Shown here in pieces: positions 11,801-22,876 of a stretch of DNA of 51,606 nucleotides. Below the pieces are notes generated by a model. The model was not told the DNA's origin, made no database searches, and saw only the letters and a program-made list of their open reading frames with translations. The position numbers and the translations under genes are program-made. The DNA lies in NCBI GenBank assembly GCA_933822405.4, contig CAKOGP040000613.1:1-51606 (forward strand), written 5' to 3'. The DNA is from Cylindrotheca closterium (Eukaryota; Bacillariophyta; Bacillariophyceae; Bacillariales; Bacillariaceae). Within the stretch, counting starts at the first letter, position 1. Each line of letters begins with the position of its first letter.

Positions 11801-12654
11801 CCATCAATGTTACTGGGGAGGAACGGATCAAATTGGCAGAGGCCCTGATATTTATGATCAAGCGACGACCTGTGGTTGAAGAATACGTTCCTACGTTATT
11901 AGCTTTGATGACATTTGGGGACGAACGTGCGAATCACGATTCTGATAAAGCGGAGGATTCACTCTTTCGAAGCGAGACGCACAAGTACTTTATAACCGAA
12001 GCGAAACAAGAAGCTGGCGAGTATGAGCCATCACAAAAAGAGTTATGGGAGGAGAAGGATATTCGGTTGAAAACGGGGGGGCCGGTGTTCAAGGCAGAAG
12101 AGCTAGATGTCGTGCGTGCCGCCCGAGCATCTGTACTAGCAGCATTGGTTTCCAAGTCACCACCAAGGACTATAGCATTGGACTGCGCATTTCTTGTTCG
12201 TCTTATCAACGACACGCTGGTGTTGGAGACTTCTCGCTCTGTGTGCCGAGCCATCGCTACTCTCGCTCTCGCTCTGTACGAGTCCGCTCTCAGAGAGTTG
12301 GAAGAAGTACTGGCTGCGCTAGAAACAGCATCAGCACAGATGGTGACCACAAGAGCGTCAATTCCATTCACAGTGGCATTAATATCGTCAGATGAAGAGG
12401 TGCTGCATTCAAACCTTGCTGCTAAATCTACTGGCGGTTTGGCGGTAAGTCAGCAGACACTCAACGACCCTGCAACGTCAGCTCGATGCAAAGAAGCCTT
12501 GATCTTGCGTCAACAAGCCGAGGAGACTGGACTCTTCTCTTGCGCTCGAATTGCCTTGTCCCAAGACCTTTCAAACAGAGACTACCCACAAATGCTTCGA
12601 GTTCTGAAAGCGAATGCGGATATGGGTGTGAAGGTAAAGTTGTCTATAGAATAA
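8899..12654 (+). CDS. TANGO6/Rtp1-like ARM/HEAT-repeat protein
   Basis: Large alpha-helical repeat protein, about 1228 aa, in two exons (8899-11613, 11683-12654). ATG at 8899 is chosen; the open frame before it has no ATG. The C-terminal third resembles TANGO6/Rtp1 proteins: a segment of the type PPIRARGIVELGRLARG, then ESYVYLA joined across the intron to AVQTIVSIGDMRPKKLIP, then an EERIKLAEALIFMIKRRP helix. Rtp1 in yeast assists nuclear import/assembly of RNA polymerase II, and TANGO6 was named from a secretion screen. The N-terminal two thirds are divergent helical repeats. The 69-nt intron is a multiple of three and reads through without stop until its own acceptor TAG, so retention would truncate the protein before the conserved last domain. 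Family call is moderate, from pattern recognition only. Confidence 0.72.
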
Positions 12655-12806
12655 GACACTTTCGTAATTTATTCGAAACAGTAGCGAAGCTATCAATGCT
12701 CAGGCTTATCTATAAATGATCCTAAGATTTCACTTTGAACGGAAAGCTTGGCTCTCTCTAGAGTGCGGGTTTCTGCCACTATCGTGGAGCAATGACAACA
12801 GGACCA

Positions 12807-14043
12807 CTAGTTCTTGTGGGCTTTCTTGTGTCCCCTGCTCTTTGCTTGCAATTCGGAAAGGATACCACCACATGCCATTGCAATACCAGACCACCCGGTC
12901 ATGGAAAGGGAGTGACCCTTGATGAAAATTGAAAGGAGAACAGAGAAGATCTTTCTTGTTGTGGTTACGGTAGACAAGACAAGTGGATCGAAATTGGCAA
13001 TGGTGAAAAAGATAAATGATTGGCCGACAGCAGAGCAAATTGCAAACTTGATAATTTTGGATAGGACTTCAGGGTTGGCAAACATAAAAGACATCCCGCT
13101 TGTAAGTTCTCCCAATAAACCAGCAATGACAGTAGCGGTCAAGAACATGAAAAAGTTGGTCCAGAACATAAAGTCATACGGCTTTGGCTTTACACCAACT
13201 TTTGCAGTCTCTGTCTTCAGTCGCTTTTGGAATCCAGCCGTCACTCCATCCAACACAAGAGACATAACGATGTAGAAAACACCCATCATAGAGTTGCTAG
13301 CGCCCCCGCCCTTCTTCTTTCCAAGTGAAACGACAGCAGTACCACCAATAATTGCGGCAACTTGCAAGTACTCTCGCAACTCGTATTGTGCACCACCGAG
13401 CAACAAGGACCCGGCCATAACAGGGGCCATCTTTCCACTCTTTGCAAGCGTAGCCACAGGGAAACTAAGTCCATTGGCAAGAGCCAGACTGGTACAGGCC
13501 TTTGCAGTTACTTGAGCTGCACCAGAGATTCCAAACATTCGAAGTGGGATTCCCTTCGTGGCTCCGGTAGCCTTCATTCCGACAAATCCGATGATGACAT
13601 TTGCCAGAGCTTCCAAAACTTGCAAGAACCAAGCTTGCTTGAAATAAGTTCCATCTTCTGCGACATAACGGAAGACGTCTTCCTGCAAAGATCCATAGTA
13701 CAAGAAGGCTGCATAAATGCCTCCAGCTCCAATGAGGAGTTTGATGCTATCGGGTAGACCTGGCTTATTTGGTTGAAGAGATCCCATTTTTGGTTCTGTG
13801 GTGTCAAGGTTTTCAACAGGTCTGTCTTGGTCATTAGAAACATACGCACTCCACAGAGATAAAAGTATTTCCAAACATTGACATGAAGACTTACGGTAGC
13901 TTTTCACGATTTACCGAACTTTTGGTTGGAACAGGAGAAGGTTTGTTGTCTAGTGATGAGGAAGAACTTGCTGAGAGTGCTCGTACAACTTGGGTATTGA
14001 AGAGTGCGAAAAGCGTGAAGAGAATGAAACGTCGATTGAGCAT
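12807..14043 (-). CDS. SLC35B1-type (UAA family) nucleotide-sugar/nucleotide transporter
   Basis: Multi-span transporter of the drug/metabolite superfamily, closest in pattern to SLC35B1/HUT1 (ER UDP-galactose or ATP/ADP exchanger). Two exons, 14043-13895 and 13821-12807, give 387 aa; the donor is GTAAGT and the frame closes. Exon 1 encodes a hydrophobic leader and a serine-rich linker. Exon 2 carries about ten membrane segments with family landmarks FPVATLAKSGKMAPVM, SLVLDGVTAGFQKRLK, SAVGQSFIFFTIANF and STVTTTRKIFSVLLSI. The C-terminus is lysine-rich (KKAHKN) but not a canonical KKxx retrieval signal. A cleavable leader is unusual for SLC35B1; it may route the protein to the ER or to an outer plastid membrane (inference). 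If the first exon were missed, translation would start at 13788. Confidence 0.85.
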
Positions 14044-14487
14044 GAAGATCGAATACGAATATACAGCGTTGTAAGATGTCACGCAGCAAACTATTTCAAT
14101 TTGCTTTTGTGATTGGTGACAACTTCGACGTTCGCAATGACAAGTGGAAAGTGGACCCAGAACCAGTGGACTTTCAGATTTTTGCAGTATGTGCGTATGT
14201 GCGTAACGGCATAATATGTAAAGAATTATTCCCATACATTGCAATATCTCAGTTAGACACTATATCAGTACCGCCGTTTGGATGAACCATACTGTACTGA
14301 GTAGTACACATGTGCTGATTCTGACTGTACTCTTAGCGCTATTGCTTATTGGAAATCGTTTTAAACCATTACAGCAGCTATATGTTATATTCTACACGTC
14401 AGCCGAAATGAGGAGTGGTTCAGGAATCAGAAAGCCGCAAAGAAGTTCACAGAGAAACGGACCAACTTGCAGAAAATTGTATTTCCA
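14044..14487. other. Intergenic, no gene seen
   Basis: Holds the upstream region of the SLC35B1-type gene and the downstream flank of PEX6. A few isolated GTAC words occur near 14267-14310. I see no domain, tRNA or repeat. Confidence 0.6.
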
Positions 14488-16893
14488 TCACTTTGCATAT
14501 ACATGGTATTTTTTCAATTCCTCTTCCGACAAACTAGGAGTCATTTGCGATGACACGGCAAGTAGGTCATCCAGAAGCACTACTGGTGTGCGTTGCTGTT
14601 CATCCCATACCCCGAGAACCTCAGATATGTCAACCTTTTTACCACGTGTCATCTCCAGTTGCATTCTCTCTTCCTCTGCTTGAGAACACAGTCTACCAGC
14701 GGCCCTTGACAAAGCTCCGGTTGCGATAGCGGACAAGTCAGCACCTGTTAGCCTTGGAGGCATTTGATCGACAACTTTTCGTGCAATCTCAAATGGGTCG
14801 CCCTCTAGACTGAGAGTCCGAATTTGAGCAGCAAGAACTCGCGTTCTGTTGTCACTATCAACTGGCACTCCAAGGTATACCAGCCTGTCCAATCTTCCAG
14901 GTCGCAAGAGACTAGGATCCAATAGATCAGGTCGGTTGGTAGCACCCATGACAAATATTCTTCCATTTGGCATCGTGCCATCCAGCTCTGAAAACAAGGT
15001 TGCAGCCACTCGTTCCATAACTCCACCGCCGTCACCAACTCCACCACGTCGCGGTGCAAGACTATCCAGCTCATCAAAAAACAAAACCGATGCAGCAACT
15101 GGAGCATTCTTGACAGCTGCTTCTCGTGCCGAATGAAAAATTGCCCGAACGCTAGCTTCACTTTCGCCCACATAGCTTCCCAGCAGCTCGGGACCCTTCA
15201 CGGAGAAGAATGGCAAGCCACATTCTGTCGCAACTGCTTTGGCAACAAGTGTCTTTCCAGTTCCAGGTGGACCGTAAAGTAGAATTCCTGATCGGCCTTG
15301 ATTTCCAGGGAAAAGATGAGGGTGCTTCAAAGGCAACTCGATTGCATCCATGATTTCACGTCGTACATGTGCCAGCCCCCCCACATCTTCCCAACGAACG
15401 TTCGATACACTTGCGCTTTGCGACGACTCTTTTCTCTTTCTTTCGTCCAGTACTTTGCAAAAATCCATTAGAGCATTCAGCTTATCGGTTACGTTTGGGA
15501 CCTGTTGCACCTGTCTGCATAATTGAACTATTTCGTCAGCGCTTCTTCCTTTCAACAACCGACTATCCCAGAAGGAATCCTGCCAATCATTACTGTTCCA
15601 CAAGGACCTCGCAAATTCCTCATCAGGAGGTTTCAACACAACAGAAGGAAAAACAAGATTCTTCATTAGAGGGCCAACTTTCAGTGGGGAGCAGGTAGTG
15701 ATCACAATCATTATTGGAGATGTCCTCGATAATCTTCTATCAGAACTGGGCTTGTCAGTTTCCACTGCTTGCATGAATTGTGCCCAGAATCGTTCTTCCT
15801 GGTCGTGACGGACATGGTCGTCTTCAGAGGATAACTCCAAGTCGAAATCGTACAAATGCAAAACACATGGTTCAATTCTTTGCGCTCGAATCAATTGAAA
15901 CGCAGCCTGTAGCCCCGACAATTGCTCTGCCAACGATCCATTCCGTACTGCCTTCCCATGATGATATCCAAATGCAGCTAAGCCTCGGAGATGGAAGCAC
16001 TGCAATCCCAGTTGGTGTGCTGCTGCTTCGATGCATCGACACGCGCGATGGGTAGCGTCAGTTCCAATAACGTGAATAACTTTCTCCGATGCCTTCAATG
16101 CCGATGGCTGGCAAAGCGCTTTGAGCAAGTCTGTCAGGTTTGGATGGGGGAGCGTCACTTGATGGGTCTTTCTGCCCGTATAGAAATCCTCTTGTAACGG
16201 CAGGGGAGGGAGTCGGCAGACAGATGACGGAATTGAGCTTCCTTCCAGCTCAATTTTCGAGAAGGGTGATATGATACCGAAGGGTACAGACCGCCCATCC
16301 GAGGCATGAATCGCGAGCACTTCATAGTAACATATGCTGAAACAATAATTGCTATAGACCGACAAAATTTTGGACTCTTGTACGAATTCTTTTGATGATG
16401 GTAATATCCATGAGAATCCATCGTTCTCTTGGCCCTTCTGTACACTGGGCCACACAGGTTTATGACCAAGTGGTCTAAGAACCACAGAATCTGCCACTGC
16501 CAGGTCGTCATCAATGAGCTCAAACCAACATTCGATTGTTATTTCACTGGTGAATTCGTCATCAAATACGAAACCGAGATTTGAAAAGACAATTGGTGAA
16601 GCCATCGCCGTTTCCCCGTCATCGTTTTCCTCTTCAAGCATTAATAGTCGAACAATAACACGTTCATCGCGATAACACAAAAACACAAATATTTCTTCTT
16701 GGGCACCCATCATCGAAAGGATTTCAAAAGGAACATGGCAAGTAGATGATGTGATGTGACCATATCCATCTTTGCTTTCCAGTAAGGTTAATCTTGCTCC
16801 GACTCTTTCAACTAGCTTCTTGTCTCCCTTGCAAAACTTGCTTATTCGAAGCATTCTCTTCTTTGCAATCAAATGCCATCTGTCATCTGTCAT
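14488..16893 (-). CDS. PEX6: Peroxin-6 (PEX6) AAA ATPase
   Basis: Peroxisomal biogenesis AAA+ ATPase that, with PEX1, extracts the receptor PEX5 from the peroxisome membrane. One exon, 801 aa from ATG 16893. The N-terminal domain is divergent. The first AAA domain is degenerate: a GTDATHRA segment replaces Walker A, as is usual for PEX6 D1. The second AAA domain is complete: [12 protein letters not shown], Walker A GPPGTGKT, the PEX6-type block [20 protein letters not shown], Walker [25 protein letters not shown] and LRPGRLDRL. The tail [12 protein letters not shown] is typical of PEX6. It is somewhat shorter than animal and plant PEX6 (~930-980 aa). The frame is open upstream of the ATG, so a short 5' exon is possible. 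Confidence 0.92.
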   Translation of the reverse strand: MTDDRWHLIAKKRMLRISKFCKGDKKLVERVGARLTLLESKDGYGHITSSTCHVPFEILSMMGAQEEIFVFLCYRDERVIVRLLMLEEENDDGETAMASPIVFSNLGFVFDDEFTSEITIECWFELIDDDLAVADSVVLRPLGHKPVWPSVQKGQENDGFSWILPSSKEFVQESKILSVYSNYCFSICYYEVLAIHASDGRSVPFGIISPFSKIELEGSSIPSSVCRLPPLPLQEDFYTGRKTHQVTLPHPNLTDLLKALCQPSALKASEKVIHVIGTDATHRACRCIEAAAHQLGLQCFHLRGLAAFGYHHGKAVRNGSLAEQLSGLQAAFQLIRAQRIEPCVLHLYDFDLELSSEDDHVRHDQEERFWAQFMQAVETDKPSSDRRLSRTSPIMIVITTCSPLKVGPLMKNLVFPSVVLKPPDEEFARSLWNSNDWQDSFWDSRLLKGRSADEIVQLCRQVQQVPNVTDKLNALMDFCKVLDERKRKESSQSASVSNVRWEDVGGLAHVRREIMDAIELPLKHPHLFPGNQGRSGILLYGPPGTGKTLVAKAVATECGLPFFSVKGPELLGSYVGESEASVRAIFHSAREAAVKNAPVAASVLFFDELDSLAPRRGGVGDGGGVMERVAATLFSELDGTMPNGRIFVMGATNRPDLLDPSLLRPGRLDRLVYLGVPVDSDNRTRVLAAQIRTLSLEGDPFEIARKVVDQMPPRLTGADLSAIATGALSRAAGRLCSQAEEERMQLEMTRGKKVDISEVLGVWDEQQRTPVVLLDDLLAVSSQMTPSLSEEELKKYHVYAK

Positions 16894-17201
16894 CGTTATG
16901 CTTTTCAGTTTATAGGGTGGTAGTCCAGTTCCAAAACATCCTGTTTCGCGTTTTGCTAGGAACAAGGGCTATGCAATGGACCTACCGTTACCTTGTACTC
17001 TTACTAAAAGGAGGAGTAAGCTTGCTACAAGCATGAGTTCACACAATTTAAAAAATCGAAAAGAAGACCCATCGACATACAGACAGACGAAAAGTATCTC
17101 TAAATTACACTTGTGTAGGAAGGTATAGGAAGGTATAATAATAAAAGTAAGACGTTGGTCATATTAATGACCCTCGTCAGAGTAGTTGGTAACGAAGCAT
17201 T

Positions 17202-18767
17202 TTATGCCATTTGGCCGTTGGAAGCATTGATGAGTGGTGCTCGTTTGCTGTCGCTCTTCTTCTTGTTGACCATGAAGAAAGCAACGCCACCAACAGCGAG
17301 AAGAGCAACCAAGATGAACGCGAAAGTACCGCCACCGCCTCCATTTCTTGAGGACTTGCTCTTCTTGTAGGTGTACAAAGATCCGGAGTTTCCAGAGTCA
17401 TAAACAGTCTTTCCCTTCCACGACTTGCTCTTTCCTGAATCAGCGTCGAATCCATTGAGAACCTTGCAGACAGCTTGGGCGTCTTCAGCATCTTCGTTGG
17501 AAATTTCGTAGCTATACCATTCGTAGTTGGCCATGTTGTCATCTCCGTCTTGGTCCTCATCCTCTTGTTGTTCCTCATTTTGGTCAATGTCACAGTCAGC
17601 CATGTTGACGGTGTTATCGAACAAATCGGTACAATATTCGGCGGCTTCAGGAGCTTCACCATTATCCTCTTCTTCTTCTTCGTCCTCGTCTTGGTTCTCC
17701 TCGTATGGGTTGGTGTATTCGATTTCGATGTTCTGGCAGTCGAATTGGTTGGTAAAAGTGTATTGAACAATTTCTTGGGACATGGAGTAGTATTGCTTGT
17801 CAGAGTAGGTCATGACATCAGAAAAAGATTTGAGTGTGGTGTAAAGCGAACATTCATCATCCATGAACACACCAATCTCAACACCGTCACCCTTGCTGTT
17901 ACAGATGAGACCAGCGTACAAGGCAGTGTTCTCGTAGACAACATTTTCAAGTTCTTGACATTCGGCAAGTCCGTTAAGCCATTCAATGGCATTATCAATG
18001 TCATATTCGTCTTGTTCTTGATCAAGTTTACGTTCACCGTTGTTATCCATGTCAGCGAAGCATTCGTAGGCATCGCATTGGTCGCAGTTGATGTATTCAA
18101 CATAGCGGTTGTTTGCCAACTTTCGGCGGTTTCGCTTGAGCTTGCGCTCGCCACCTTCGCCCTCCTCTCCTTCACCCTCTTCTCCTTCGCCCTCCTCTCC
18201 TTCTTCTTCACCTTCGTCCCCCTCTTCTTCACCTTCATTTTCGGCTGCGTCTTCTTCATCGGCCTCAGCTTGAAGGTTTCCAGAGCAGTAGTCGTAGTTT
18301 TCCTCACATCCCTCACAGTAGTTCTTGACTTGGTTGGGGAGATATTCGGCAAGAGCAGTGAAGTAGGTGCCAACATCTGTGATGAAGGTAAGCTTCTCAT
18401 CGTCAGATAGGTAGTAGCAATTGCTGCTTTCGCAGACAGTAAAGGTAATGTATGATCTTTCGGACTTGACTTGACCGTTGGCAGCGTAGGCGATGATCTC
18501 ATCATCGAACAAATTATCGTTACCAGTTTCCAAAGAAATACAGGTATCGAATTCAACACTGTAATATCCGTTGATTTCCCACTCTTCTTCTTGGTCAAGC
18601 TTACGCTTGGCGGCGGCACTATATGGTGTGGCACCGCGCATCAAGGTTTGCTTGTTGATCTTTCCGCTCTTCGCACGAGCTTGAAGGACCTTAAGATCTC
18701 TGTTAGAAATTCCTGTGGCATCTGTAACTCCTAGGAGTGCGGCCATAACTAAGACTGCAAACTTCAT
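17202..18767 (-). CDS. Acidic secreted/type-I membrane protein with repeated RxL sites
   Basis: Single-exon 521-aa protein with unknown function. It begins with a signal peptide (MKFAVLVMAALLGVTDATG) and ends with a transmembrane helix (FAFILVALLAVGGVAFFMV) and a short basic cytosolic tail. The lumenal part has two cysteine-rich halves, each opening after a basic-Leu site (KRKLDQEEE, GERKLKRNRRKL, GERKLDQEQ), separated by a Glu/Gly-rich repeat at ~170-210 and two Asp/Glu/Gln tracts. R-x-L sites are processed in several diatom cell-wall proteins (silaffins, cingulins) and in silicalemma-associated proteins, so a cell-wall or silica-vesicle role is possible (inference). Sequence style YYSVEFDTCISL recurs in uncharacterised diatom extracellular proteins (from memory). 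The divergent SLX1 gene starts 658 bp away. Confidence 0.8.
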   Translation of the reverse strand: MKFAVLVMAALLGVTDATGISNRDLKVLQARAKSGKINKQTLMRGATPYSAAAKRKLDQEEEWEINGYYSVEFDTCISLETGNDNLFDDEIIAYAANGQVKSERSYITFTVCESSNCYYLSDDEKLTFITDVGTYFTALAEYLPNQVKNYCEGCEENYDYCSGNLQAEADEEDAAENEGEEEGDEGEEEGEEGEGEEGEGEEGEGGERKLKRNRRKLANNRYVEYINCDQCDAYECFADMDNNGERKLDQEQDEYDIDNAIEWLNGLAECQELENVVYENTALYAGLICNSKGDGVEIGVFMDDECSLYTTLKSFSDVMTYSDKQYYSMSQEIVQYTFTNQFDCQNIEIEYTNPYEENQDEDEEEEEDNGEAPEAAEYCTDLFDNTVNMADCDIDQNEEQQEDEDQDGDDNMANYEWYSYEISNEDAEDAQAVCKVLNGFDADSGKSKSWKGKTVYDSGNSGSLYTYKKSKSSRNGGGGGTFAFILVALLAVGGVAFFMVNKKKSDSKRAPLINASNGQMA

Positions 18768-19424
18768 GGTAATGGGTCTGCGTAGAAAAACAAACAGTCA
18801 GAAAAAGAATTCGGATTGCCACACCCACAGGAAATCTTTTAACCTCAACAAATCTCTCAGCACTTGCACACCCTCGCCTTCATCTGCACCCGAAGCCATC
18901 CACAATTGTGTTAACACTACAGTAGATCCAGACTCTTGATTGCAACTCACATCTCGTCTTCTTGTTATGAAGCTTTGCTGTGCAAATTGAATTTGACCTG
19001 ACTTGCAGTACTTGTCCGCAAGCTTGCACAATGACGGGCTCCCGCGCCCGTCCGTTGGTTTTTCGTGTAGACGCAGTAGTGTCGTACATTGGAGAACGTG
19101 GCCCTGCTATCGCCATCTAACGACCAATTACGGCACCTAGCCGTTATCAACAAAACTCATTTAGACTGTATTTAAATAGTGAAAAATCGAAGATCCGAGC
19201 GGGCAGGTTTACATAAGGGATAGACAGACTCGCTTATCTTTGGTAAGTTCAAAAAAAACCGGTTCGAACTGTACCGGTACCCTGGTACCTGGTACCGGTA
19301 CTCGTACTGTACCTTGTTGTACTGTACGTACTGGTATTAATATCTTTTGGAGGAAGTGCAAAACAACCTCAGTGAGAACTTCTTCCAACCATCTGAAAAC
19401 CGTGCACTCACCGATGACGCAAAG
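18768..19424. other. Divergent intergenic region between acidic protein and SLX1
   Basis: Bidirectional promoter region of about 650 bp. It contains the GTAC cluster at 19258-19336 just upstream of SLX1. No other gene is seen. Confidence 0.6.
19258..19336. repeat. GTAC-palindrome cluster upstream of SLX1
   Basis: Around 80 nt of overlapping ACCGGT, GGTACC and GTAC words, including CCTGGTACCTGGTACCGGTA. It ends about 90 nt before the SLX1 ATG and is capable of hairpin formation. Confidence 0.85.
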
Positions 19425-20810
19425 ATGAGCATCGACAACACTGATTTGCAAACCAAAAATAATCACTATCACTGTTACCTATTGCGGAGTCAGGATCCAA
19501 AGCATCAAAACAAGACATATGTCGGATTCACAGTGAACCCCTGCCGTCGGATTCGACAGCACAATGGTATCCTGAAGCACGGGGGTGCTAGGAAAACCAA
19601 GCGAAGTGGTCGTCCTTGGGAATTTGCGGTAGTGGTTCATGGGTTTCCCAGTCAGAAATCTGCGTTGCAATTCGAGTGGGCATGGCAGCACTGTGACAAA
19701 TCACTCCTTGTCAGAGCTGTTTTGGGAGATGACGCTGCCAAAACTTTGAAACGGAAACGAGGATTGAAGGGGCAACTTTGGATTCTTAAAACGGTTACAA
19801 CGCTGTGTCCTGATCTCTTTCGGCATAAATCTCTTTCTTTGTTCTTTTTTGACGAGACCACGCGACAAATGTACAATAGCATTGCTGTGGATCATGCATT
19901 CACAACGTTTTCGAAAGATTGGACAATACAGACTCGAGTTGTACTTTCTCTCCAGGACATGCCGTTTTGGTCGACTCGAAACAAGGGGGGGGCAAGAAAA
20001 CAATCAGCAAAGCCTTCAAGAAGCGAAGAAGTTGGGAAAGAAAATAGTGAAGAAAATGTGCAAGACGACACTAGAAAAAAATCCAACGAAGTCCCCACAG
20101 CGAACAGCAATTACCCCAAGAAGCACCCGACGTGCACGTATTGTCATCACCCAATTCTTCCACCTGATATCCCAGTTTGTAAAGAGGACAAGGCTAACAC
20201 GATGCACGATATTTGCAGAGAACTATATTTCGACGAAGCGGAAGAAAGTTCTTTGGAAAACGATCAACTCACACTGGATGAAACAAGCATTCGTCGCGAA
20301 TATTGTATTCACGGGACTTCGAACGATAAATCCTTCGACGAGGGCCAATGTGATAGGAAATCACCACATTTTTCAAATCAAAGAAAAGTAGACCCGAAGA
20401 GAACAATATTATCCACTCGGCATATCTCATGTTGGGATGATACAGACAGTTCAAGTGGTGATAGCTACCCAAGCTTTCAGGTTGACGATACCTCAGACTC
20501 TGAGTCTTTCGAATCTCCAAAATCTAACCTTATCGACGACGATGAGAAAAACATCGCATTGTCACGAACCATCGAGTCGCCACTCGTACTATCAAGCCTT
20601 GCTACACTTAGTATTTCGCCACAAAACGAGTTTCGAAATGCCAATGAAGACTTCTTGGCCGCCCACCACAGTAGAATGAAAACGCAAGACGACCATTGTA
20701 TCGTGTATATTGATATCGACGCAGATGAGTCCATACCCTCTGCAGGAAAACAAATCAGCTCCTCAACGCCTCAACGCCAGGTAGAGATTGTGGACTTGTG
20801 TTCTCCTTGA
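19425..20810 (+). CDS. SLX1: SLX1-like GIY-YIG structure-specific endonuclease
   Basis: Catalytic subunit of the SLX1-SLX4 nuclease, which cuts branched DNA such as Holliday junctions and replication forks in the nucleus. Single exon; ATG 19425 gives 461 aa. The GIY-YIG domain lies at about residues 15-95: [38 protein letters not shown] and [10 protein letters not shown], matching SLX1 closely, including the catalytic Arg and Glu. A cysteine/histidine cluster [11 protein letters not shown]...C...HDIC follows at about 235-270 in the position of the SLX1 RING/PHD finger. The last ~190 residues are acidic and serine-rich, and end in VEIVDLCSP, which looks like a SUMO-interacting motif (inference). 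Longer than yeast SLX1 (~300 aa) because of this tail. Confidence 0.9.
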   Translation: MSIDNTDLQTKNNHYHCYLLRSQDPKHQNKTYVGFTVNPCRRIRQHNGILKHGGARKTKRSGRPWEFAVVVHGFPSQKSALQFEWAWQHCDKSLLVRAVLGDDAAKTLKRKRGLKGQLWILKTVTTLCPDLFRHKSLSLFFFDETTRQMYNSIAVDHAFTTFSKDWTIQTRVVLSLQDMPFWSTRNKGGARKQSAKPSRSEEVGKENSEENVQDDTRKKSNEVPTANSNYPKKHPTCTYCHHPILPPDIPVCKEDKANTMHDICRELYFDEAEESSLENDQLTLDETSIRREYCIHGTSNDKSFDEGQCDRKSPHFSNQRKVDPKRTILSTRHISCWDDTDSSSGDSYPSFQVDDTSDSESFESPKSNLIDDDEKNIALSRTIESPLVLSSLATLSISPQNEFRNANEDFLAAHHSRMKTQDDHCIVYIDIDADESIPSAGKQISSSTPQRQVEIVDLCSP

Positions 20811-20881
20811 TTGATTCGATGGCCGCTATCGCAAACCAGTGCAGCGACCAAAATACGAAAACATTTTTTAGTTTTATCATT

Positions 20882-22876
20882 TTAAAGTGACATATCATCT
20901 TCTTCCTGTACATCCGAAAGCTGTTGTTGCAGAGGCGTCTCTTCTATTGGCATCTTTGATACAGAACTCGTTCTTCGGAGATCGACGTCAGCAAGAATGC
21001 TCGTACACGCTAGCCAGCCTTCCATCGTATCGGCATCCCCCATTGCTGCGACAAGAGAGCTAAAGAGGCCATGGAATTCGATTGGAGTGAGATCCAAGAG
21101 CGCATCAGCACCCCTAGTAACTAGACCACGTTCCCCCACGAAGTATAGAACCTCGAAAGCAACCGAGCGAAAAGCTTTTCTTGCGCGCCTCGGTATCGAC
21201 CATTTGTCCGCGATAGATTTCAATCGATCGATAGTGACCGAAAGGGAATTATCTTGAATGTCGATCGAATTTTGAAAACCAGCGACCTCCATTGCAATGA
21301 TTTCAGCAAACCTTTCTTGCACCAGCACTCTCAATCCAAACGATGGCTTTCGCGTTGTGGACCTCCGCAGGCCCACAACCCCATGGCTAGTAGTGATTGT
21401 TTGCGTGGATCGGATGGATATCAACTGATTCTTCTCTGAGGTCTTGCCCACTCCTGCGTCGACGTTGCTTCTCACGACACGAACTATGTCTCGCATGGAT
21501 TGCATTTTCCGGCTCCCCAGTTCCTCCTCTTCTACGGTACTATTCTCCACGATCCGCTGGCGGCGAAGATTTCCCCTGTCAGCGAGAGATGAGCCAAACA
21601 AACTTTTTGTATCCGAGTCGCCAGCTTCGCTACTTGTCTCATCCCTAGATGGCAGTACATCAAATCCTTGTCGCTTATTCTTCTTCTTCAGCCTCTCGTT
21701 TTTCTCGGGCGTTTTTGAAGAGTTGCTCTCAGAATTTTCCAAGGGCTTTTCATTTTGCCGTATGGTAATGGCCTCAATTTCGATTTCTTGTCCCCGGTAC
21801 GCTCGTTTGAGAACTTCTGCCCGCTCCTGTTCAGCCTTTTCTTTGGCTTGTTGCAATCTACGTCTCATTCGACGCTCGATTCTTTGGATATTTCGATCAC
21901 TGAGACGAATGTAGAAAGATGCCACACTTCCCAGAAACAATGACATGAAGCCAATACTGAATGGCAGCCACAAAATGCAGAACCATATACTGATCTCTTT
22001 CGTAGGATAGTAGTCACCAAAACCAACGGTTGTCAGCGATACAACTGCAAAATAAACTGATTCTAAAAACGTCCATCCCTCCAGCGGTCCTACAACTGAC
22101 GCACCCAAAGCGATCAGACCAGCAAATGGAAAAATAACTGATACGCCTCTGCCGATCTCATTCTCTTGAAAGAATATCTTTGCACGATCAGTAAAACGAA
22201 ATAACCGGTCCATACAACTGGAAAGATTGTCTTGATGAAAGGAAATAATTTCATCTGGATCTGGTTCAGCGCTGGCATTATTCTGTTCAGCGTTTCTTGC
22301 TGACGTTGGGCTGCGAGCAATGATATCGCCATGACGCGTCTTGTCCCTTCGATGTTGTGCTCTCGAGGCCTCCAGCGCAATGCACATGTACACCTGAGCT
22401 ACCATGATGGTCAGGGCAGCGATTCCAATAAGCAGATAGAAAATTGTATAAGCCTGGAACGCTGGGCCAGTTGGGATCTCATGGTTTCCATACCCAACAG
22501 TTGTTATGGAGTAAATTGAAAAAAGGAGAGCATCTGCAATAGTCCAATCCGCCTGGCGTATAAAAAATGCAGTCCCCAGGAGTAGAAAGGAAATCATGAA
22601 GAACACTGATATCAATGCAGACTGTCGAACACTAGCGTATCGTGCATTGTATCCAATCTCTCGTTCTTCCAAGGCACGTTCATACTCTTCATCTAGCCGT
22701 TGACAAAGCTCCACATCTTCCGACGAGAAGAATGCCGTGTCTTCCAGCTTTTCTTTAGGAGACGAGATTTTCCTTTGACTTTTCCTCTTTTGCAAAATCT
22801 CTCGTTTTGTCGACTCTGCATCTGGATCCGGCTGTGCATCTGATTCTCGTCGAACCTTGTCCATGAAGACTTCCAT
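20882..22876 (-). CDS. Two-pore-domain potassium channel (TPK/K2P-like)
   Basis: Potassium channel subunit of 664 aa, single exon, ATG at 22876. Two pore loops carry selectivity filters TTVGYGN and TTVGFGD, each flanked by hydrophobic helices, giving four membrane segments at about residues 85-160 and 245-330. Between them is a ~85-residue soluble linker, longer than usual. After the last helix comes a long basic/coiled-coil stretch (residues ~335-380) and a Ser/Glu-rich tail without EF-hands, unlike plant TPKs. The N-terminal ~85 residues are charged. The first filter ending in Asn rather than Asp is an uncommon variant and could alter gating or selectivity (inference). Membrane location (plasma, vacuolar or plastid) cannot be told. 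Confidence 0.9.
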   Translation of the reverse strand: MEVFMDKVRRESDAQPDPDAESTKREILQKRKSQRKISSPKEKLEDTAFFSSEDVELCQRLDEEYERALEEREIGYNARYASVRQSALISVFFMISFLLLGTAFFIRQADWTIADALLFSIYSITTVGYGNHEIPTGPAFQAYTIFYLLIGIAALTIMVAQVYMCIALEASRAQHRRDKTRHGDIIARSPTSARNAEQNNASAEPDPDEIISFHQDNLSSCMDRLFRFTDRAKIFFQENEIGRGVSVIFPFAGLIALGASVVGPLEGWTFLESVYFAVVSLTTVGFGDYYPTKEISIWFCILWLPFSIGFMSLFLGSVASFYIRLSDRNIQRIERRMRRRLQQAKEKAEQERAEVLKRAYRGQEIEIEAITIRQNEKPLENSESNSSKTPEKNERLKKKNKRQGFDVLPSRDETSSEAGDSDTKSLFGSSLADRGNLRRQRIVENSTVEEEELGSRKMQSMRDIVRVVRSNVDAGVGKTSEKNQLISIRSTQTITTSHGVVGLRRSTTRKPSFGLRVLVQERFAEIIAMEVAGFQNSIDIQDNSLSVTIDRLKSIADKWSIPRRARKAFRSVAFEVLYFVGERGLVTRGADALLDLTPIEFHGLFSSLVAAMGDADTMEGWLACTSILADVDLRRTSSVSKMPIEETPLQQQLSDVQEEDDMSL

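Noticed and set aside
12919..13275. Plus-strand 118-codon frame opposite the SLC35B1-type gene
   Set aside because: Antisense shadow of membrane-segment codons of a clearly recognisable transporter.
17475..18410. Plus-strand 311-codon open frame antisense to the acidic membrane protein
   Set aside because: It is the complement of Glu/Asp/Gln-rich codons, giving a Val/Leu/Phe-rich artefact without domain or proper start context; the minus-strand frame has a signal peptide, a membrane helix and a good ATG.
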